From positions 1-15,483 of the forward strand of contig CAADVJ010000025.1 of NCBI GenBank assembly GCA_900752475.1: DNA of 15,483 nucleotides, written 5' to 3'. This DNA comes from an uncultured Collinsella sp. (GTDB lineage Bacteria; Actinomycetota; Coriobacteriia; Coriobacteriales; Coriobacteriaceae). The position numbers and the translations under genes are program-made. Below, piece by piece: positions 6,989-14,100 of the stretch; position 1 is the first letter of the stretch; every line of letters begins with the position of its first letter. The notes under the pieces are model-generated. The model did no database searches and had not been told where the DNA came from. It saw nothing but the letters and a program-made list of their open reading frames with translations.

Positions 6989-7891
6989 TTACTTTTTATC
7001 GGCGGTCAAGGGGAGCTTTTCCGCCGACACATCCAGGCCGTAGCGATAGCTGATGGCATCGACGGGACAGGCCCCGATGCACTTTCCGCACCGGATGCAT
7101 TCGGCATGATTGGGCGCGCGGACCACATCAACGTCCATCTGACAAACCTTTGAGCACTTGCCGCACGAGACACATTTGCATGCATCGACCCGGATCCCCA
7201 GTAGGGACACCTTATTCATGAGCGCATAGAATGCGCCGAGTGGACAAATCCATTTGCAGAAGGGGCGGTAGAACAAAACGCTCAGCACTACCACGGCAAT
7301 GAGAACGGCAAGTTTCCAAGTAAAGAGATGTCCCAACGCAGATCGAATGCCGGTATTGGCAATGGCCAGCGGAATGGCGCCCTCGAGCACGCCCTGCGGA
7401 CAGATGTACTTACAAAAGAACGGGTCGCCCATGCCCAGGTCGTTGACCACCAGCACAGGCAGCAATACCACAGCAAACAGCAGCACAACGTATTTGATAT
7501 ACGTAAGCGCCTTGAGCTTTTTTGTCGAAAGCTTTTTGCCGGGAATCTTATGAAGCAGCTCCTGCAGCCAGCCAAACGGGCACAGAAAGCCGCATACAAA
7601 GCGTCCCAGCAGCACGCCGAGCAAAATGAGCGTACCGGTTACGTAGTAGGAAAAGTTGAACCTGGATGAACCTACCACCGACTGGAACGACCCGATGGGG
7701 CACGCACCCGATGCCGCGGGACACGAATAGCAATTAAGTCCAGGTACGCAGACTGTTTTTCCCGCGCCCTGATAGATGCCGCCTTTGGCAAAGTTTGGCA
7801 GGTGGATATTGGTGACGATCGTTGCCGCCGCCTGAATGAATCCGCGAAATCGAGCCAAAACATGCGACGCAGTGTTTTCTCTTTTATCCAA
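6989..7891 (-). CDS. NapH/NosR-type polytopic 4Fe-4S membrane protein (300 aa)
   Basis: An integral membrane electron carrier of the NapH/NosR/RdxA-like group. Numbering from TTG 7891: an N-terminal Cys cluster, CVPGLNCYSCPAASGACP (Cys48, 54, 57, 64), then three CxxxCP motifs next to membrane helices (Cys100/104 FVCGFLCPFGW; Cys160/164 FCKYICPQG; Cys212/216 FCKWICPLG), then two classical ferredoxin [4Fe-4S] motifs: Cys240-243-246-250 with the partner Cys275 region, and Cys265-268-271-275 followed by Pro. At least four hydrophobic segments are visible (~83-99, 133-150, 193-207 and one near the N terminus). Start: TTG 7891 has GGAG 10 bases upstream and overlaps the end of the preceding CXXC gene by 8 bases, implying coupled translation. 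An ATG at 7978 would run through that gene in another frame and gives unlikely N-terminal residues. It probably passes electrons across the membrane to the TlpA-like lipoprotein (inference). Confidence 0.87.
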   Translation of the reverse strand: MDKRENTASHVLARFRGFIQAAATIVTNIHLPNFAKGGIYQGAGKTVCVPGLNCYSCPAASGACPIGSFQSVVGSSRFNFSYYVTGTLILLGVLLGRFVCGFLCPFGWLQELLHKIPGKKLSTKKLKALTYIKYVVLLFAVVLLPVLVVNDLGMGDPFFCKYICPQGVLEGAIPLAIANTGIRSALGHLFTWKLAVLIAVVVLSVLFYRPFCKWICPLGAFYALMNKVSLLGIRVDACKCVSCGKCSKVCQMDVDVVRAPNHAECIRCGKCIGACPVDAISYRYGLDVSAEKLPLTADKK

Positions 7892-8030
7892 TTCCGATAC
7901 ACTCCAAGCACAGCCTAATCGCTTTGGCCAGCACGGCATCCGCCTCGCCACGCATAACGCCAAAGCACACCATGGCAATTCCGACGATCAACAAAGCGAC
8001 CTGTACCACGGGTTTTACCACTTTGAACAA
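7884..8030 (-). CDS. Tiny CXXC membrane protein, CD1871A-family-like (48 aa)
   Basis: A short gene easily missed by gene callers. It encodes one membrane helix (VVQVALLIVGIAMVCFGVMRG, roughly residues 8-28) and ends KAIRLCLECIGIG with Cys41-Leu-Glu-Cys44 almost at the C terminus. This matches my recollection of the 'CD1871A family CXXC motif-containing protein', ~50 residues, with a closing CLECIGIG and the same kind of neighbours; no search was run. Start: TTG 8030 has AAGGAG 8 bases upstream. A GTG at 8039 is in frame but overlaps that Shine-Dalgarno. The stop TAA (7884-7886) lies inside the start region of the 4Fe-4S gene (8-base overlap). It is the first gene of the redox operon and faces the response regulator gene across 90 bp. 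The CXXC could relay electrons, bind a metal, or interact with the iron-sulfur protein; function unknown. Confidence 0.8.
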   Translation of the reverse strand: MFKVVKPVVQVALLIVGIAMVCFGVMRGEADAVLAKAIRLCLECIGIG

Positions 8031-8062
8031 CCTGACCACTCCTTTCGTTACGCGACCATTGG

Positions 8063-8090
8063 ACCATATCGGCTATAAAATCCGTGTTAA
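8063..8090 (-). promoter_or_regulatory. Candidate promoter for the redox operon
   Basis: On the minus strand TTAACA (8085-8090) and TATGGT (8063-8068) are 16 bases apart and end about 30 bases before the TTG start of the small CXXC gene. Consensus-based only. It overlaps the candidate -10 of the opposite-strand regulator gene, so the two would compete or be co-controlled. Confidence 0.3.
8074..8079 (+). promoter_or_regulatory. Candidate -10 (TATAAA) for the two-component genes
   Basis: TATAAA is the only good -10 match in the 90-bp divergent region, 41 bases before the response regulator ATG. No good -35 lies at 16-18 bases, as is common for promoters needing an activator. Weak evidence. Confidence 0.3.
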
Positions 8091-8120
8091 GCGCGATTTG
8101 AAATGTGCAAGGAGACTGTT

Positions 8121-8795
8121 ATGCGTATTTTGATCGTCGAGGACGAGCGGGCGCTGTGTGACGCAATCGCGCGCAGCTTGCGAAACTTGGCGTACAGCGT
8201 CGACTGCTGTCGCGACGGACAGAAGGCGCTCGACCTACTGGACGTTGAGGCCTTCGACCTCGTGGTGCTCGACCTCAACCTTCCCCGTATCGACGGCATG
8301 ACCGTACTCAGGGAACTTAGGAAAACTGACTGCGAGACTAAGGTACTGATTCTGTCCGCACGTGGCGAAGTATCCGATAAAGTCGCCGGACTCGATGCCG
8401 GCGCCAACGATTCCCTCCCCAAGCCGTTTCATCTGGACGAGCTTGCGGCAAGGATTCGTAGCCTTACCCTCAGACGCTTTACACAAAGCGACATAGTTTT
8501 AACCTGCGGAAAGCTCCGCTTTGACGCCAAGGCGCGCATCGCCTCCGTGGACAGCGATGCTTTATCTCTTACGCGCAAGGAAACGGGAATCTTGGAATAC
8601 CTGATGCTTAATCAGGGGCGTCCGGTAAGCCAAGAGGAGCTTATCGAGCACGTTTGGGATAGCAGTGTGAACAGCTTTAGCAACGCAATCCGCGTTCACA
8701 TCTCGTCACTCCGCAAAAAGCTACGCATCGCTTTGGGATACGACCCGATTCGCAATCGAATTGGAGAGGGCTACGTTATGGAGGATAGCAAATGA
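8121..8795 (+). CDS. OmpR/PhoB-family response regulator (224 aa)
   Basis: A cytoplasmic two-component DNA-binding regulator. Receiver domain 1-~115: acidic pocket Glu7/Asp8 in LIVEDE, phospho-acceptor Asp51 in VVLDLNLPRIDGM, Ser79 in LILSAR (the Thr/Ser switch), and Lys101 in LPKPF. The usual DDYLxKPF is NDSLPKPF here, so the beta5 Tyr is a Ser, a minor departure. Residues ~128-222 are a winged-helix output domain: LTRKETGILEYLMLNQGRPVSQEELIEHVW and VRVHISSLRKKL-like sequence ending GEGYVME. ATG 8121 has AAGGAG 6 bases upstream; an ATG at 8103 lies ahead of the Shine-Dalgarno. The stop overlaps the kinase start (ATGA). It faces the redox operon across a 90-bp shared promoter region and is its best candidate regulator. 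Confidence 0.93.
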   Translation: MRILIVEDERALCDAIARSLRNLAYSVDCCRDGQKALDLLDVEAFDLVVLDLNLPRIDGMTVLRELRKTDCETKVLILSARGEVSDKVAGLDAGANDSLPKPFHLDELAARIRSLTLRRFTQSDIVLTCGKLRFDAKARIASVDSDALSLTRKETGILEYLMLNQGRPVSQEELIEHVWDSSVNSFSNAIRVHISSLRKKLRIALGYDPIRNRIGEGYVMEDSK

Positions 8796-9943
8796 AAAGG
8801 CTTTCGCTGCAATGGCGCATAACGATTATGACGGCACTGCTCACGTGTGCAGCATGCGTGCTGACAAACTGCCTGGTCGGCTATACGGGCATGCGCTACA
8901 TGGATGCCATCGGCAGTAACATCTCGGCCTTTAACGCAACCGGCGAAGATTCGCCCCAGGCGTTCGACCCAACGAAAGCGACCCCCGATGACAAGGTCAC
9001 GATCGTCGTAAACGACGCACAGGAGTCTTTTGGCACGACAACCTGGTACATCACGGCTGGAGTCACACTCCTTGGCGGCGTGCTGACATACTTTGTGAGC
9101 GGCCGTGCACTCAAACCGCTACGGGATTTCGCCGCCCAGGTAGAGCGCGTGCAGCCTGACAACCTAAGCGAAATCAGACTCAGTGAAGATGTGCCCACCG
9201 AGCTACAACGATGCAGCGCCTCTTTCAACGACATGATCGCCCGTCTTGGCGAAGGATTCTCTGCACAGCGTCAGTTTACCGGCAACGCCGCACACGAGCT
9301 GCGCACCCCGCTCGCCCTTATGCAAGCACAGATTGAACTATTCATCTCCGAGCACTCCGGTTTGCAACCCGAAACAGCCGAGCTGCTCGGCCTGCTACAA
9401 GAACAAACCGAGCGCATGTCTCGAATGACCAAGGTATTGCTTGAGATGAGTGAGCTCCGCAGCGTTCCTTGCGAGGACGATGTTGAACTCGGTCCCTTGT
9501 CCGAAGAGGTCCTCACTGACCTTGCGCCACTTGCCGAAAATAGGAGCATAGCCCTCAACTGTGCTGGAGACGCTTTAGTAATCGGGAGCGACACGCTCCT
9601 CTATCGGTTGCTGTTCAACCTGGCCGAAAACGCCATCCGTTACAGCCGCTCCGGCTCGACTGTCAACGTCTCCATCAGCGGCAGCGACAGCCACGTGCTC
9701 CTGCGAGTCAAAGATGAGGGCCCGGGAATACCCAAGCAGTACCGAGAGAGCATCTTCCAGCCGTTCTTTCGTCTAGACAAATCCCGCAGCAGGGCATACG
9801 GCGGCGCAGGACTCGGGCTAGCGCTTGTTTGGGAGATTGCAGCACTTCACGGTGGCACGGTAGAGGTCGAAGCAAGTTCCGAGAACGGGACTACCATGCT
9901 CGTAAGCCTTCCAAAACGATCCGCAGCGTTAACCGAACAGTAA
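8792..9943 (+). CDS. Sensor histidine kinase (383 aa)
   Basis: The membrane partner of the regulator just upstream. Two membrane helices (~11-31 and ~85-103) enclose a small outer sensor loop of ~53 residues (32-84). A HAMP-like linker follows (SGRALKPLRDFAAQVERV), then the dimerisation helix with phospho-acceptor His168 in AAHELRTPLA and the ATP-binding domain: N box NLAENAIRYS (Asn280), G1 DEGPGIP (308-314), F box FFRLDKSRSR and G2 GGAGLGLAL (337-345). All catalytic boxes are intact. The short sensor loop has no recognisable ligand domain; membrane, cell-envelope or redox sensing are all open. Its Cys residues (19, 22 and 27) are near or in the first helix. Start ATG 8792 overlaps the preceding stop, implying coupled translation. 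Confidence 0.94.
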   Translation: MKRLSLQWRITIMTALLTCAACVLTNCLVGYTGMRYMDAIGSNISAFNATGEDSPQAFDPTKATPDDKVTIVVNDAQESFGTTTWYITAGVTLLGGVLTYFVSGRALKPLRDFAAQVERVQPDNLSEIRLSEDVPTELQRCSASFNDMIARLGEGFSAQRQFTGNAAHELRTPLALMQAQIELFISEHSGLQPETAELLGLLQEQTERMSRMTKVLLEMSELRSVPCEDDVELGPLSEEVLTDLAPLAENRSIALNCAGDALVIGSDTLLYRLLFNLAENAIRYSRSGSTVNVSISGSDSHVLLRVKDEGPGIPKQYRESIFQPFFRLDKSRSRAYGGAGLGLALVWEIAALHGGTVEVEASSENGTTMLVSLPKRSAALTEQ

Positions 9944-10010
9944 AACGAAAGGGGTCCCGAGCAACAGGGGTACAATTGCTGCATTGTTGCCACCTGATGG
10001 GAGATGGAAG

Positions 10011-11015
10011 ATGGACTGCGATGGCTACCCACGCGTTCCTATGCCGTTGATGTGCACCGCCTTTGTGCCGGGGCAGATTGACGCTGCGGTTGCAGGCATT
10101 TCCGACCCCGATTCGCGCGCCATTGCCGCGGCAGAAGCTCTGTACTTTCGCGGACAGGCCGCCCTCGCTGCCAAGACGGCGCGCCCCTATCTTGACGCCA
10201 CCGATCCCGCACTGCGCTATTCCGCATGCTTTATCTGCGGATATGCCAGTCTGTCGCTCAATCGTATCGCCGATGCCCGCCGTTGTCTTGCGGGCATCCT
10301 CGATACGCCAACTGACGAGGAATCACCCGCCGTCCACGCCACGCATATCCTGTTCGCCTCGGCCGCAAGCGTCCTGCTGCACTTGTCTTCCCCGTATTCT
10401 GCCGAAGAGTTCTATCCGCTTGCGGCGCATCTGCCCGAAGGCCTGCGCCTGTTCGCCAGCTACGTGATGGCGCATGCCCTGTACCTGCGCGGCGAATATG
10501 GCCGCAGTCTGGGCATGGCGGAAAACGCCCTGATCATGAAACAGGGGAGCTATCCGATCTCGGAACTGTTCCTGCACCTGGCAGCTTCCATGGCATGCAT
10601 GAGCCTCAAGGACATCGACGCCGCAAAAACGCACTTCGGAGTTGCTTGGAACATTGCGCGTCCCGACGGCCTTATCGAGCTCATTGGCGAGCATCACGGC
10701 CTTTTACAGGGGCTTATCGAGGCATACCTAAAAACGCAATACCCTGACGACTTCGCGCGCATCATCGAGATCACGTACCGCTTCAGCTACGGCTGGCGGC
10801 GCATCCACAACCCCGATTCGGGCGAGGACGTGGCCGACGATCTAACGACCACGGAATTCACCATGGCCATGCTCGCCTGTCGTGGGTGGACCAACGCCGA
10901 AATCGCACGCCATATGGGAGTATCGCCGGGCACCGTCAAAAACCGCCTATCCGGCGTATACGCAAAGCTTGGCATCGGCACACGCGCCGAGCTGGTCGCG
11001 CATATGTTACGTTAG
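10011..11015 (+). CDS. LuxR-type HTH transcriptional regulator with helical-repeat N-terminal region (334 aa)
   Basis: Residues 278-334 are a clear LuxR/GerE DNA-binding domain: LTTTEFTMAMLACRGWTNAEIARHMGVS, PGTVKNRLSGVYAKLGI and GTRAELVAHML. The ~275 residues before it are Ala-rich, helical and TPR-like (RGQAALAAKTARPYL, RIADARRCLAGIL, LRGEYGRSLGMAENALIM), not a receiver, autoinducer or PAS domain, and carry no membrane segment. ATG 10011 is chosen because GGGAG lies 7 bases upstream; a TTG at 9984 is less likely. It starts 67 bp after the histidine kinase in the same direction, so it may be co-transcribed or have its own promoter. The giant secreted-protein gene follows 155 bp downstream and is a candidate target (inference from position). 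The signal it senses is unknown. Confidence 0.85.
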   Translation: MDCDGYPRVPMPLMCTAFVPGQIDAAVAGISDPDSRAIAAAEALYFRGQAALAAKTARPYLDATDPALRYSACFICGYASLSLNRIADARRCLAGILDTPTDEESPAVHATHILFASAASVLLHLSSPYSAEEFYPLAAHLPEGLRLFASYVMAHALYLRGEYGRSLGMAENALIMKQGSYPISELFLHLAASMACMSLKDIDAAKTHFGVAWNIARPDGLIELIGEHHGLLQGLIEAYLKTQYPDDFARIIEITYRFSYGWRRIHNPDSGEDVADDLTTTEFTMAMLACRGWTNAEIARHMGVSPGTVKNRLSGVYAKLGIGTRAELVAHMLR

Positions 11016-11170
11016 CGACCGGACTGCCAAGCGCATCGAACGCGTTCCGGAACCCAGCGCTTCGCTCGATCAATTTGGACATTTTGACCCTTTAACGGCA
11101 CTACCGCCACGGGGCGCCTTCTCGCAAAATTGGATTATTTCCACCGATACTTGCGGGATGGGAGCCCAAG

Positions 11171-14100
11171 ATGCTTGATCGCCGTTCGTTACTTGTCGCC
11201 GGAGCGTCCTCGTTAGCGAGCATTATGTTGCCGCGCGTGCCGGGAAGCGCAAACGCCTTCAAATTGCCGTTCGCACCCACCGAAGCCTATGCCGACGAAA
11301 AAGACCCCTTCAGGGTGCTCGTTCTCTCGCGCACCATGTTCGGTGTGGTCGTGGTCGACGTCGCCAACAAGAATACGCCCATCACGGGTGCCCAGGTCAC
11401 ACTCACATCGCGCTATGCCGCAGGCAAGCAGCTCACCGCCACTACCGATGACGAAGGCACGGCCGTCTTTGAGATCGCCCCTCTTTCGGAAGGCTACGTG
11501 GACGAGGCAACGCTTCTCGACGCGTACGACTTTAACGGCGGCATCTCCATTAGCATGGCGGGCTACCGTGATGTCGAGATTCCCCTTGCGCGTATCCAGG
11601 GCGGCACCGCCATAACCGCACCCACGCGTCCGCTTTCCGACGGCGAGCCGTACTTCCGCCAGCTCACATTCGACGAATGGGACATCCAGTACGCTGAAGC
11701 CACGTTCATGGCATTGCCAGCGGACGAAGCAGCAAACGATCAGCCCGACACGCACGCTTTTACCGTGCAGGCCCATCTGCCGCAGGGCGGGCAGGCAACG
11801 TTGCATATCAATAAAGTGATGCCCGCTGCGGGCAGCTCATCCGAAACCGTCACGCAGATTGGCCAAGTCAAGGCCAGCGCATCGGGCGCGGATAATCTGG
11901 CGACGTTCACGCTCGAAGACAAGTTCCTCGACGTGGCATCGAGCCTTCTGGAAGAAGGATGCAAGCTGCGCTTTGTCCTCGACTACCAGGGCAAAACCTA
12001 CACGCTCTCCTCCCCCATGGCCGTTGTCACCGCGCCGGCCGCAAAGGCGGAATCAGGCTCGACCACCATCATTCCCACCACCATGGACCAAGAGATCACT
12101 CCGTTTGATTTCCCCGCATCGTTTCCCGGCATCGGTGGTAATAAGTTCACGTGTTGGATGCCCACATTTCCAATCCTCTTCGATTTCTCGTTTGCTGGAT
12201 ACGTGCTGTTTGGCGGAGGATACAAACCAGCCAGCTATATGAACGATTCGGGCAACCCTGATCCGGAATACTGGAAGAAATCGCCGCGCGAGTCGGGCGC
12301 CAAGCAGGCAAACCGCTACCTCGACGAGATGGAGGGGAAGTGGAATCAGTACAAGAGTATGAGTGCCGGATCGGGCACCGATCCAAGAAACACCAAGCTC
12401 CTTCGCCACCATTGCACGCCGCTGTTCACGATGGATATCGCCACACAGCTGTACGGCTCGCTCGCCTACGATTGGGTGGGCAAAACCTGGGGTAACAACA
12501 ACGACCCCGCATACGGCAATATTAAGGCCCTCTTCCAGGTAAGAACCGACCTCAATTGGACCGAGCAGTTTACCCTAGGACCGGTGCCGTTTTTCCTAAA
12601 CGTCAACCCCTGGGTGTTGGCGAAGCTGGCGCTCGCCGTGGGTGCCCACACGCACGGCAGCGGCGCCGCGTTTTTTAAAAACATTTCGCTCGACTATTCC
12701 AACACGTCGGGCTCATTCACTATCCAGATCGGGCTTGCCGTCACCTTTGGCGCCGGCGTTGCAGGCGTCGCTTCGTCTGCCGTGCGCGGCGCCGCATCCC
12801 TCACGCTGTTCATTGGGTACGAGAAGGCAGATGGACACCAGCTTCCGCGACTGCGCGTAGGTGCAGACGTCGATGTCGATGTGATACTCCAGTTTGTAAT
12901 GTTCAAGTGGACCACCAAGGCTTGGTCGGGGTCGTGGCCCACACTCCTCGATTCGTGGAATATGTCGGTGAACAATGGCAACCAGTATGTGCTCCAGCGC
13001 TCTGAGCTCGCATTGGGTGGAGATACGCCTTACACGCTGGATGCCCGCTTAGGCACGCCCGGCAACATCGAGGCGGGCGGCGTGCCGCAATTTATCGCAT
13101 CGGCCACCATCGTCACCAACGCCGAGCTGCTCGCACGCGCCGAGGTTAAGGCCACTGCCGTAAACGCCGCGCCTGTCGTGCGCGATTGGGATCAAGCGGT
13201 CACGTGCATTGAGCTCGAGGCGGATGCAGAAAGCGACGACGCGGGACAGATCGAGCATTTCGTCCATGCACTGATAGGGAACGACGAAAACGCCGCGCCG
13301 ATGTACGAGTACACCTATATCGAGCAGGCGACGAACGCTGTTGCGGACCCCAACGCCAATTCTGCTGGTGTATCGGAGGACGAGCGTGGCGGCATCAAGC
13401 CCTCGAGCGACAACGTGCTGTTTTCCGGCGTGCTCAGCGAAGCTCACATGAAGCTGGCAATGATCGCCGGCGTAGAATGCCTGTTCCGTATCGCCTCGGT
13501 GCGCTACGGCGACAATGGCCGCTCGCGCCTGGTGGTGCACACAAAGGCAAACGGCACGTGGTCTGCCCCCATGCCCGTGGACTTCCCCCTTGGCTTTGGC
13601 GAGGGCGACGTGGAGCGCGACGGCATATTCGATTACGACTTCGACGTAGTGGAATATACGGACGGAAGAGAAAACCAGGACGCTTACGTGCTGCTGGTCT
13701 CGGGCGAGCGCCCCGACGGCGACAACACCCTTTTCGATACGGCAAGCACAGCCGGCATACTGTCCGTTGTGCGCCTGCGCATAAGCAACGACGGAGTTCG
13801 CGTGATGTCGCACACGTCGTGGCGCAGCATCTCGCGCGGCCGCCTTCAGGAGGATGGCCACCATTGTCTGCAGTGTCCACGCATCACGGTGGGCAAGACG
13901 CTGGTCGACGGGCGCCTGTCGGGCGCTTACCTCCACCGCCGCGGAACCACCGCAGAAAAGGCGCTGGGCAATGAGGCAGAGGTTGCGCTGGAGTGCTTCA
14001 CCCTGTGGTCGGATGATTTGGGCGACAGCCTCACGTTCCGTCAGGTCCTCCGCTTTCCGCAAGCGCCATCGAGCATCGAGCTGGGCGTACCCGAGAATAT

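Noticed and set aside
7892..7978. Upstream ATG (7978) as start of the 4Fe-4S protein
   Set aside because: The added residues are Cys/Trp/Arg-rich and are the other frame of the small CXXC gene; TTG 7891 with GGAG upstream fits better.
11016..11170. Promoter for the surface protein gene (TTGGAC, TTGACC candidates)
   Set aside because: No -10 match at 16-18 bases from either hexamer; too weak to list.
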